Shown: positions 52,588 to 60,314 of the stretch, piece after piece
How the letters are laid out: each line of letters opens with the position of its first letter
How positions within the stretch are numbered: the first letter of the stretch is position 1
NCBI GenBank assembly: GCA_035296325.1
Contig: DATHBD010000054.1
Location: 62,001 to 126,000, forward strand
Source of the DNA: DATHBD01 sp035296325
GTDB taxonomy: Bacteria; Actinomycetota; Actinomycetes; Mycobacteriales; Micromonosporaceae
DNA length: 64,000 bases
Direction: 5' to 3'
The notes under the pieces: generated by a model
The model's input: the letters and a program-made list of their open reading frames with translations, nothing else
What the model was told of the DNA's origin: nothing
The model's database searches: none
Program-made: the position numbers and the translations under genes

Positions 52588-54680
52588 GGTGTCTCCAATG
52601 GGAACGTGGCGGTGATCGTGGTGCCGGTGGCGGCGGACTCCATGTCCAGCCGGCCACCGAGCGTTTCGGCGCGGCGGCGCATCGAGGTGAGCCCGACACC
52701 GGCGACGGCGGAACCCACGCCGCACCCGTCATCGGTCACGGTGATCCGCAACGAGTCGTTGGGTGCCGTCACGGTCACCTCGACGTGGCGTGCCTGGGAG
52801 TGGCGTGCGGCGTTCGTCAGCGCCTCGGTGGTGATGCGGTACGCGGCGGTCTCCACCTCCGGCGGCAGCGGCGGCAGCTGGACGGCCACCACATCCACGG
52901 GCAGTGCGGCCGAGATTGTGGCCGCATGGCGCCGGATCGCGCCGGTGAGATCCATCGTGTCCAGCGCGGTCGGTCGAAGGCCGTCAATGATGCGGCGTAC
53001 TTCGGCGAGGGCCAGGGTCACCTCGTCGCGTACCCGGTCGAGCAGCGCGCTTTCCGCGGTGTCGGGCCGGTCGTGCATGGTGTCGGCCAGCGCCTGCAGA
53101 CCGAGGCCCATCCCGGACAGGGACGGCCCGAGCCCGTCGTGCAGGTCGGCGCGGAGCCGGTCGCGCTCGGTCTGCGCAGCCACGACCACCCGGTCCCGCT
53201 CCGCCTCCAACTGTTCGGTGAGCTCGAAGGCCCGGACGACGAGTGCGATCTGCAGGGCCATCGCCGCGAGCAGTCGCCGGTCGGCGTTCGTGTAGGCCTC
53301 GCCCGGGCGTCGCGGGGCCACCCGCAGGTCGCCCAGGTGCGTCCCGGCAAAGCGCAGCGGCAGCACAGCGGTGCGGTTGCAGTCCCCCGGCTCGGTGCCG
53401 ACCACGGCGAGCACCCGGCCGTCCGGTGCCGCCAGCGCCGCACCCGGTGCGTGAACGGCGGCGGTGACCGTGCTCAGCGCCCCGAGCAGGAGGTCGGATT
53501 GGCCGGTGGCCGCGACCCGCTGGCCGAGCAGCGTCAACGCCTGCAGCGGGTCGCGGCGCTGCCCGTACACGAGCCGGTCGGCGGCCCGCTGCAGCCGGTC
53601 CCGGGCGGGCGCCAGGCCCACCGCGACCAGCGCGGCGGCCACCACGCCCGGCAGCGGGCGGCTGTTCATGGCGGACCCGACGGCCACCCCTGCCACCGCG
53701 GTCGCGACCAGGTACGCGCTGACGACGGCAGCGGTGAACATGCCGTACACGAGTCCGCGACGCAGCACCGCCTCGATGCCCAGGAGCCGGTAGCGCAGCA
53801 CGCCGACCGCCACCGCCACCGGGACCAGGAGCAGGGAGAGGAAGACCAGGATGTTCGCGAACTTCACCGGGGTGAACAGTGACGCGGCGAGGAACGGCAT
53901 CACCACGCAGACCAGGAGCGCGAGCTGCTGCCGGCGCGGTGGGCGGGCCCGCGCCAGCCGGCCCACCGTGCCGACCCAGATGGTCATCATGGACACCACC
54001 AGGAGCGGCTTGAACACCCAGCCGCCGATCTGGACCCAGATCGGCCACCAGGTGGGCGCCAACGGCATGGTCACGTCCGGGTTCGGCGAGAGGATGATCT
54101 GCATGCCGTACACGGGACGGTCCGGCACCAGCACGTCGGCCAGCCGCTCGGGGAAGCCTGGCACGATGCTCCAGCCGTGCACCTCGCCCGCGGCGATGGT
54201 GGGGAACGGGATGCAGGCGGTGAGCGCCACGACCGACACCGCAGCGACTGCCACGGGCCAACGCCACCAGCGCCCGGGCAGTCGGCCGTCGGGGTAGTAG
54301 GCCAGCAGGAGCGTTGCCGGCACCAGCCACCCGGGAAGGTAGAGCGCCGGACCGATGTACGCGGCCCGCGACGGGACGGACTCGAGCAGGCCGTACCCGC
54401 TGTAGGCGGTTAACCCGACGGCGAGTGCCTGGGACACGCCGACGCCGAGGACCAGCCAGCCGAGCACGTTTCGCGGCCGGGAGCTGACCAGCACGGCTCC
54501 GGTCACCGCCCAGACCAGGCTGAGCACGCCGCAGCCGACGACGAACCCCGGACCGTTGAACGGGAGCGGCGCGAAGAACCACGTCTCCTCGCGGGGCTGG
54601 GCCATCATCCGGCCGGCCACGGCGATCGCCGCGGCGGCGATCGCCACGGCCGCCACGGCACAACTCCGCGCCCGCATCAT
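52584..54680 (-). CDS. membrane sensor histidine kinase (HisKA_3, NarL partner)
   Basis: The protein is about 698 residues from ATG 54680; ATG 54677 and a TTG at 54713 are alternatives and none has a strong ribosome-binding site. An N-terminal region of about nine to ten hydrophobic helices (residues 5-340) is followed by a GAF-like domain. The dimerisation domain has the phospho-His in R-A-D-L-H-D-G-L-G-P-S-L. The ATPase domain shows N-A-A-R-H-S and D-D-G-C-G-V-G. It should phosphorylate the response regulator encoded directly after it. The signal is unknown. Confidence 0.9.
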   Translation of the reverse strand: MMRARSCAVAAVAIAAAAIAVAGRMMAQPREETWFFAPLPFNGPGFVVGCGVLSLVWAVTGAVLVSSRPRNVLGWLVLGVGVSQALAVGLTAYSGYGLLESVPSRAAYIGPALYLPGWLVPATLLLAYYPDGRLPGRWWRWPVAVAAVSVVALTACIPFPTIAAGEVHGWSIVPGFPERLADVLVPDRPVYGMQIILSPNPDVTMPLAPTWWPIWVQIGGWVFKPLLVVSMMTIWVGTVGRLARARPPRRQQLALLVCVVMPFLAASLFTPVKFANILVFLSLLLVPVAVAVGVLRYRLLGIEAVLRRGLVYGMFTAAVVSAYLVATAVAGVAVGSAMNSRPLPGVVAAALVAVGLAPARDRLQRAADRLVYGQRRDPLQALTLLGQRVAATGQSDLLLGALSTVTAAVHAPGAALAAPDGRVLAVVGTEPGDCNRTAVLPLRFAGTHLGDLRVAPRRPGEAYTNADRRLLAAMALQIALVVRAFELTEQLEAERDRVVVAAQTERDRLRADLHDGLGPSLSGMGLGLQALADTMHDRPDTAESALLDRVRDEVTLALAEVRRIIDGLRPTALDTMDLTGAIRRHAATISAALPVDVVAVQLPPLPPEVETAAYRITTEALTNAARHSQARHVEVTVTAPNDSLRITVTDDGCGVGSAVAGVGLTSMRRRAETLGGRLDMESAATGTTITATFPLETP

Positions 54681-54893
54681 GCAGACAGTGTGCGGCCATT
54701 GGCGTCCCGACAACGACCCCCGGGTGTCCCGATCGCTCGGGCGGAGTGCCCGGAGCGGTCAGGACCGGGGCCTCAGGCATCGGCGGCGGGCGCGCCGCAC
54801 AGTGATCTCAAGGATGAAGCCGGGACGGGCAAGGGGGCCACGCCAGGCAAGCGTCGTATCGTCGGATCGAACCGGACGAATCAGGGGCTTATG

Positions 54894-55607
54894 ATGACAG
54901 AAACCCCAGTGTTGGACGTGTATCAGGCGGCGTGTCTCGCCGGCGGGTCGGACCGGGTGGTGGACACCGCTCTGGTCGCGCTGGTCGAGACCGGCCGGGT
55001 GCGGGTGCAGACGGCAGGTCTGCTCTGCGTGGTCAGCAACACGCCGTACCACCCGGCCGAGGCGGCGGTGCTCGCCGCGATCGGCACCGGGGGCCAGCAT
55101 GACGTTGCCGCCGTCCGCGCCCGGCTTCGCCGGAATGGCGGATTGCGCCATCTCCAGCAGGAGCTGCGAGCGCACGGCCTGCTGCCAGGTAGCCAGCTCG
55201 CACGCTGGCTCGGACTGCTCGGCGGCTCGCCGGCGTACGTCTCCGCCGGCCGTCGGGCACTGCGGGCGCTGCAGGCCAACCCGCCGGAGGGGCCGACGGG
55301 GGGAACAAGCGCCGCGCAGGTCGCGGTCTGGGGAACTGATCGAATGCCGGACGAGGTCCTCAGAATCGCGCTCTTCGGCGCGGCCCCCGCGTCGCAGGCC
55401 CACAGCGGGCGCCGTGGCTCGCGCCGGGCCCGTGGTAGCGGCTCCGGCTCCCGCGGCGCCACCTCGACGAGTGGCGGATGCGGCTCGGGCGGCGGCAGTT
55501 GGGACGGCGCCGGGGGGAGTAGCGGTGGGGGCGGCGATTGCGGCGGGGGGAGTAGCGGTGGGGGCGGCGGTTGCGGTGGGGGCGGCGGTTGCGGCGGGGG
55601 GAGCTGA
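54894..55607 (+). CDS. TIGR04222-like protein with repetitive Gly/Cys-rich tail (candidate MNIO substrate)
   Basis: ATG 54894 (six bases after AGGGG; ATG 54891 is an alternative) gives 237 residues. Residues 1-165 form a helical, hydrophilic domain (L-D-V-Y-Q-A-A-C-L-A-G-G) that reminds me of the TIGR04222 domain found beside DUF692 genes. Unlike membrane-bound TIGR04222 proteins I see no clear membrane helix. Residues 170-190 are basic. Residues 193-237 are almost only Gly, Ser and Cys, with cysteines at 196, 216, 227 and 233. Its stop is one base from the DUF692 start, so the two are coupled. The tail is a plausible target for Cys modification. That is inference. Confidence 0.75.
   Translation: MTETPVLDVYQAACLAGGSDRVVDTALVALVETGRVRVQTAGLLCVVSNTPYHPAEAAVLAAIGTGGQHDVAAVRARLRRNGGLRHLQQELRAHGLLPGSQLARWLGLLGGSPAYVSAGRRALRALQANPPEGPTGGTSAAQVAVWGTDRMPDEVLRIALFGAAPASQAHSGRRGSRRARGSGSGSRGATSTSGGCGSGGGSWDGAGGSSGGGGDCGGGSSGGGGGCGGGGGCGGGS
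55512..55595 (+). repeat. 33-bp tandem repeat encoding Gly/Ser/Cys tail
   Basis: Two near-identical 33-base units (55512-55544 and 55545-55577, differing at two bases) are followed by an 18-base partial unit. Each unit encodes Gly-Gly-Ser-Ser-Gly-Gly-Gly-Gly-Asp/Gly-Cys-Gly. The arrangement suggests the tail grew by in-frame duplication. Confidence 0.8.
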
Positions 55608-55608
55608 G

Positions 55609-56451
55609 ATGACCAGGCTGGGTACGGACTGGGTCGGGCCGACGCTCGGGGTGGGGATCGGCTGGCGGCCGGAGATCGACCTGACCGTGGAGCGGCTGGC
55701 GGGCGTCGATTTCGTGGAGGTGGTCGCCGAGAGCGTGTGTGCCGAGCGCGTTCCGGCGTCGCTGCGCCGGCTGCGGGCCCGAGGTGTCCCCGTGGTACCG
55801 CACGGGGTGACCCTGTCGCTGGGTAGTGCCGAGCCGCCGCAGCCCGACCGGCTGCGGCGGCTCGCCGCGTGTGCGGTCGCGGTGCAGGCGCCCCTGGTGA
55901 CCGAGCACATCGCCTTCGTCCGGGCCGGCGGGCTGGACGCCGGGCACCTGCTGCCGGTGCCGCGCACCCGCGAGGCGCTCAATGTGGTGGTGGCCAACGT
56001 GCGGATCGCCCAGGCGGCGATGCCGGTGCCGCTCGCGGTGGAAAACGTGGCCGCCCTGATCGGCTGGCCCTGTGACGAGCTCACCGAGGGGCAGTTCCTC
56101 GCCGAGCTGGTCGAGCGCACCGGTGTCGGGCTGCTGCTGGACGTGGCGAACCTGTACACCAGCCAGATCAACGTCGGGCTCGATCCGTTGGCGGCGCTCA
56201 CCGACCTGCCGTTGGAAGCCGTGGCGTACCTGCACGTGGCCGGCGGCGTGCTGCGCGACGGGATCTGGCACGACACGCACGCCCACCCGGTGCCCACCGC
56301 CGTGCTGGAACTGCTCGCCGCCGTGTCGGAACGGATCCCGGTGCCGGGGGTACTGCTGGAGCGCGACGGGGCGTACCCGGGCGACCCGGAGCTGGCGGCG
56401 GAGCTGGCCGCGATTCGCCGGGCCGCCCGGATGGCGGTGACCTCGCGGTGA
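55609..56451 (+). CDS. DUF692 (MNIO) multinuclear iron oxidative enzyme
   Basis: The 280-residue TIM-barrel protein begins at ATG 55609 behind GGGGGGAG. Probable metal ligands are in place: His65 (V-P-H-G-V), His100 (V-T-E-H-I-A-F), Glu145 (A-V-E-N-V), Asp178 and Asn181 (L-L-D-V-A-N-L), His209 (L-H-V-A-G-G), Asp222 and His224 (H-D-T-H) and Glu251 (L-L-E-R-D-G). Known members (MbnB, TglH) oxidatively remodel cysteines of ribosomal peptides with a partner protein. Here the gene follows a Gly/Cys-tailed protein and overlaps a small partner gene (GTGA). Substrate and product are inferred, not shown. Confidence 0.88.
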   Translation: MTRLGTDWVGPTLGVGIGWRPEIDLTVERLAGVDFVEVVAESVCAERVPASLRRLRARGVPVVPHGVTLSLGSAEPPQPDRLRRLAACAVAVQAPLVTEHIAFVRAGGLDAGHLLPVPRTREALNVVVANVRIAQAAMPVPLAVENVAALIGWPCDELTEGQFLAELVERTGVGLLLDVANLYTSQINVGLDPLAALTDLPLEAVAYLHVAGGVLRDGIWHDTHAHPVPTAVLELLAAVSERIPVPGVLLERDGAYPGDPELAAELAAIRRAARMAVTSR

Positions 56452-56792
56452 CCGCAGACCCCGCCGCCCTCGCCGCCGCCCGGGACCGGCTCGCCGCGGC
56501 CCAGACCGCGCTGCTCGCCGCACTGGTGACCGGTGCCGAGCCGCCGCCGGGGTTTGACCCGGACCGGCTGCGACTGCAGGCCGACGCCCTGATCGCCAAG
56601 CGCCGCGCGGTGGTGGCTCGGCTGCGGCCTGACCTGGTCGAGGCCGCGGGGGAGGGGTTCGCCGAGCGGTTCTCCGCGTACGCCCGCGCCCGGCCCCGCC
56701 CGGCGGCCGGATCGCGCGCCGACGCGGAGGAGTTCGGCCGTACCCTGCCCCGACGCCCGGCACGCTGGCCGCGCCTCGCCAGGCGGAGCTGA
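56448..56792 (+). CDS. small helical partner protein of the DUF692 enzyme
   Basis: The 114-residue protein starts at GTG 56448, overlapping the DUF692 stop by four bases. It is rich in Ala, Arg and Leu and predicted mostly helical (A-A-A-R-D-R-L-A-A-A-Q-T-A-L-L-A-A-L-V). A conserved-looking core P-G-F-D-P-D-R-L-R-L-Q-A-D-A-L-I-A-K-R-R resembles, from memory, the small proteins encoded after DUF692 in streptomycetes. MNIO enzymes typically need such a partner for peptide recognition. Its role here is inferred from position. Confidence 0.75.
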   Translation: MTADPAALAAARDRLAAAQTALLAALVTGAEPPPGFDPDRLRLQADALIAKRRAVVARLRPDLVEAAGEGFAERFSAYARARPRPAAGSRADAEEFGRTLPRRPARWPRLARRS

Positions 56793-56846
56793 CGGACGTG
56801 GCCAGCGACGACTTGGCCGCGGCCTCGTGGGGCTGAGACTGGCGCT

Positions 56847-56872
56847 GCCGGCCGACTCAGTTGGTCGGCGGC
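56847..56872 (-). terminator. hairpin enclosing the cupin stop codon
   Basis: GCCG-G-CCGAC, loop TCAGTTG, GTCGG-CGGC forms a nine-pair stem with a one-base bulge. The cupin stop codon lies in the loop. It probably terminates the cupin transcript. Confidence 0.5.
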
Positions 56873-57255
56873 TCGTCCTCCCCCGCCTCCTCGGCCGCGT
56901 CGGCCTCCTCCTTGGTCGCGTGCACGACGCCGTCCGCGTGCTCCGGCGGGCCGTAGACGGTGTACAGGACCAGCGGGTTGACGCCGGTGTTGCGGAAGTT
57001 GTGCCGCACGCCCGCCGGCACCACCACCAGGTCGCCCTGCGCGATCTTGCGCGTTGACCCGCCGACCACAGCCTCGCCGGTGCCGCTGACGAAGGTCAGG
57101 ATCTGGTCCGTGTCGTCATGGGTCTCCGCGCCGATCTCCCCACCCGGCGGAATCGTCATGATCACAAGCTGGGAGTGCTTGCCGGTCCACAGGACGCGCC
57201 GGAAGTCGGCGCTCTGCTCGGCCACGGTGGCGATGGTGAAGTGCTGCATGCTCAC
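56857..57255 (-). CDS. cupin-domain protein
   Basis: The 132-residue protein is a single cupin barrel. Motif 1 includes P-P-G-G-E-I-G-A-E-T-H-D-D-T-D-Q and motif 2 G-D-L-V-V-V-P-A-G-V-R-H-N-F-R-N-T-G. The histidine and acidic residues could bind a metal. An acidic tail (E-E-A-D-A-A-E-E-A-G-E-D-E) follows the barrel. Similar small cupins are widespread and mostly uncharacterised. No enzymatic function can be given. Confidence 0.88.
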   Translation of the reverse strand: MSMQHFTIATVAEQSADFRRVLWTGKHSQLVIMTIPPGGEIGAETHDDTDQILTFVSGTGEAVVGGSTRKIAQGDLVVVPAGVRHNFRNTGVNPLVLYTVYGPPEHADGVVHATKEEADAAEEAGEDEPPTN

Positions 57256-57402
57256 GGGTGTGCCCCTTCGTCGCGGTCAGATGGTGAGTACCTACCCGAA
57301 CCACCCGCAACCGCAAACGGCTTGACCTCAACCCGACTTGAGGATCTACGGTTCCCCCGGTGCCGCGAGACGGCTGCACCCCCGACGCCGGAGGATCGTG
57401 CG

Positions 57403-59289
57403 ATGGATATGGAAGTCACGGCGTGGATGTCGCTCTACCACGCGATGAACGCCCAGGATGAGCGTCGGCCGTTCTCCCGGGCGACGCTGCGACGCATTGT
57501 CCGGTTCGCCCACCCGCACCGCTGGCAGCTCACCGGGTTCCTGCTGCTCAGCGTGGTGCTCGCGGTGCTGGCGGTGGCGACCCCGATCCTCGCCGGTCGG
57601 GTCGTCAACGCCCTCTTCGGCCGCGCCGAGATCGGTCTGGTGATCGGCCTCGCCGTGGCGATCGCGGTGATCGCGGTCGTGGAGGCCGGGCTGGGCCTGC
57701 TCAACCGCTGGCTCTCGGCAAGCATCGGAGAGGGTCTGATCCTGGACCTGCGGACCGCGGTCTTCGACCATGTCCAGCGCATGCCGGTGGCGTTCTTCAC
57801 CCGGACCCGGACCGGCGCGCTGGTCAGCCGGCTCAACAACGACGTCATCGGCGCCCAGCGGGCGTTCAGCGACACGCTCTCCGGCGTCGTCAGCAACCTG
57901 GTGACGCTGATGCTGGCGCTCGCGGTGATGATCGGGCTGTCCTGGCGGATCACGTTGCTGGCGCTGGTGCTGCTGCCGGTGTTCGTGCTCCCGGCCCGCC
58001 GGATGGGCACCCGACTCGCCCGGTTGGAGCGGGAGGCCGCCAACCACAACTCGGCGATGAGCACGCAGATGACCGAGCGCTTCTCGGCCCCGGGCGCCAC
58101 GCTGGTCAAGCTGTTCGGCCGGCCGGACCGGGAGTCCGCGGAGTTCGCGGCGCGGGCCCGGCGGGTGCGCGACATCGGCGTACGGACCGCGATGGTGCAG
58201 ACCGTGTTCATCACCGCGCTCACGCTGGTGTCGGCGCTCGCCCTGGCGCTGGTCTACGGGCTGGGCGGCTTCTACGCGCTGCGCGGCGACCTGGCGCCCG
58301 GCGACGTGGTCGCGCTCGCCCTGCTGCTGACCCGCCTGTACGCGCCGTTGACCGCTCTCGCCAGCGCCCGCGTCGAGGTGATGAGCGCGCTGGTCAGCTT
58401 CGAGCGGGTGTTCGAGATCCTCGACCTCAAGCCGCTGATCGCGGAGAAGCCGGACGCCCGCCCGGTCCCGGACGGCCCGGTGTCGGTGGAGTTCGACAAG
58501 GTGCGCTTCGCCTACCCGTCCGCGGACAAGGTTTCCCTCGCTTCGCTGGAGGAGGTCGCGAAGCTGGATACCCGCGGCGGCGTGGAGGTGCTGCACGAGG
58601 TGTCGTTCCGCGCCGAACCCGGCCAACTGGTCGCGCTCGTCGGTTCCTCCGGTGCCGGCAAGTCGACCATCGCCTCGCTCGGGCCGCGCCTCTACGACGT
58701 GGACAGCGGCGCGGTGCGGCTGGCCGACGTGGACGTCCGCGAGCTGACCGCCGCCTCGATCCGGGAGACGCTCGGGATGGTCACCCAGGACGGGCACCTG
58801 TTCCACGAGTCGGTCCGGGCCAACCTGCTGCTGGCCCGGCCCGAGGCGACCGAGGAGGAGGTGTGGGACGCGCTGCGCCGGGCCCGCATCGCCGACCTCA
58901 TCGCCGGCCTGCCGGACGGGCTGGACACCGTGGTCGGTGAGCGGGGGTACCGGTTCTCCGGCGGCGAGCGGCAACGGCTGACCATCGCCCGCCTGCTCCT
59001 GGCGCAACCGCGCGTGGTCATCCTGGACGAGGCCACCGCACACCTGGACTCGACTTCGGAGGCGGCGGTGCAGGCGGCCCTGGGGGAGGCGCTGGCCGGC
59101 CGGACGTCGGTGGTGATCGCCCACCGGCTCTCCACCGTGCGCGCCGCCGACCTGATCCTGGTGGTCGAGGACGGCCAAATCGTGGAGCGCGGCACCCACG
59201 CCGACCTGCTGGCTGCCGGAGGCCGCTACCAGGAGCTGTACCGCACCCAGTTCGACCAGCCCTCCGCGCAGCCAGCGACGGTGGCGTAG
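57403..59289 (+). CDS. ABC exporter, fused membrane and ATPase domains (multidrug/lipid type)
   Basis: The 628-residue protein starts at ATG 57403, eight bases after GGAGG. Six transmembrane helices fill about 35-340 (F-F-T-R-T-R-T-G-A-L-V-S-R-L coupling region). The ATPase has Walker A G-S-S-G-A-G-K-S-T near 413, signature F-S-G-G-E-R-Q-R-L near 518 and Walker B V-V-I-L-D-E-A-T-A-H-L-D near 540. It is a complete half-transporter expected to act as a homodimer. Cargo unknown. It converges with the SDR gene with a 6-base gap. Confidence 0.92.
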   Translation: MDMEVTAWMSLYHAMNAQDERRPFSRATLRRIVRFAHPHRWQLTGFLLLSVVLAVLAVATPILAGRVVNALFGRAEIGLVIGLAVAIAVIAVVEAGLGLLNRWLSASIGEGLILDLRTAVFDHVQRMPVAFFTRTRTGALVSRLNNDVIGAQRAFSDTLSGVVSNLVTLMLALAVMIGLSWRITLLALVLLPVFVLPARRMGTRLARLEREAANHNSAMSTQMTERFSAPGATLVKLFGRPDRESAEFAARARRVRDIGVRTAMVQTVFITALTLVSALALALVYGLGGFYALRGDLAPGDVVALALLLTRLYAPLTALASARVEVMSALVSFERVFEILDLKPLIAEKPDARPVPDGPVSVEFDKVRFAYPSADKVSLASLEEVAKLDTRGGVEVLHEVSFRAEPGQLVALVGSSGAGKSTIASLGPRLYDVDSGAVRLADVDVRELTAASIRETLGMVTQDGHLFHESVRANLLLARPEATEEEVWDALRRARIADLIAGLPDGLDTVVGERGYRFSGGERQRLTIARLLLAQPRVVILDEATAHLDSTSEAAVQAALGEALAGRTSVVIAHRLSTVRAADLILVVEDGQIVERGTHADLLAAGGRYQELYRTQFDQPSAQPATVA

Positions 59290-59295
59290 CGGGGG

Positions 59296-60195
59296 TCAGG
59301 TGAGCGGCACGCCGCCGGTCACGCCGAGGATCTCCCCGGTGATGTAGCTCGACTCCTGGGAGGCGAAGAAGACGTACGCCGGCGCGAGTTCCGCCGGCTG
59401 GGCGGCCCGGCCGATCGGTGTGTCCTGCCCGAAATCGTCCACCGTGTCCTCCGGCATGGTGGCCGGGATCAGTGGCGTCCACACCGGGCCGGGCGCCACG
59501 GAGTTCACCCGGATGCCCTTGTCCACCAGGCCGGCGGCGAGGCCCTTGGTGAAGTTGACGATGCCGCCCTTGGTCATCGCGTAGTCCAGCAGTTCGGGTG
59601 ACGGCTGCGCGGACTGGATCGACGAGCTGTTGATGATGGTCGACCCTTTGGGCATGTGTGGTACGGCCGCCCGGCACAGCCAGAACATGGCGTAGAGGTT
59701 GGTCTTCAGCACCCGGTCGAACTGCTCGGTGGTGATGTCGGTGATGCCGCCGGGCTGGGCCATCTGGTACGCGGCGTTGTTGACCAGAATGTCGATCCGG
59801 CCGAACTCGCTCACCGCCCGCTCGACGATCTGCCGGCAGTGCGCCTCGTCGCGGATGTCGCCCGGCACCGTGACGGCCTCCCGCCCCGCCTCCTTCACCA
59901 GGCGCACGGTCTCCTGCGCGTCGCTCTCCTCCCCCTCGAGGTAGGAGATCAGGACGTCGGCGCCCTCCCGGGCGAACGCGATGGCGACGGCACGTCCGAT
60001 GCCGGAGTCACCACCGGTGATGACCGCCTTGCGACCGGTCAGGCGCCCGCTGCCGCGGTAGCTCTGCTCGCCGTGGTCGGCCGCAACCTCCATGGCCTCG
60101 TCGGATCCTGGGTGCGGCTGCCGCTCGGCCGGCTGCTCCGACGGCTGGCGGTACTGCTCCTGCGGGTCCTGTCGGGTGTACTGGTCGTCGGACAT
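59296..60195 (-). CDS. SDR-family oxidoreductase, general-stress (YdaD-like) type
   Basis: The 299-residue enzyme starts at ATG 60195 behind GAGGAG. After a hydrophilic 45-residue N-terminal extension comes the NAD(P) motif T-G-G-D-S-G-I-G, then N-N-A-A, catalytic Ser in I-N-S-S-S and the Y-A-M-T-K pair. The extension plus E-G-E-E-S-D-A-Q-E-T matches the general-stress-protein-39/YdaD group of Bacillus, as I recall it. The substrate is unknown. Confidence 0.92.
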   Translation of the reverse strand: MSDDQYTRQDPQEQYRQPSEQPAERQPHPGSDEAMEVAADHGEQSYRGSGRLTGRKAVITGGDSGIGRAVAIAFAREGADVLISYLEGEESDAQETVRLVKEAGREAVTVPGDIRDEAHCRQIVERAVSEFGRIDILVNNAAYQMAQPGGITDITTEQFDRVLKTNLYAMFWLCRAAVPHMPKGSTIINSSSIQSAQPSPELLDYAMTKGGIVNFTKGLAAGLVDKGIRVNSVAPGPVWTPLIPATMPEDTVDDFGQDTPIGRAAQPAELAPAYVFFASQESSYITGEILGVTGGVPLT

Positions 60196-60314
60196 CGCAC
60201 AATCTCCTCGCGGTTGCAATGCTGTCTAGCTGGCCTGCGTCCTGGCGCTGTTCCCGGTTTCCGGCGGCTCACACACCCGGGTTTGTGCCATGCGGCGCCG
60301 GGCATGATCGACAC

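Noticed and set aside
55512..55595. The tandem repeat as a CRISPR-like or mobile-element repeat
   Set aside because: The units are adjacent without spacers and stay in the coding frame. They encode a Gly/Cys tail.
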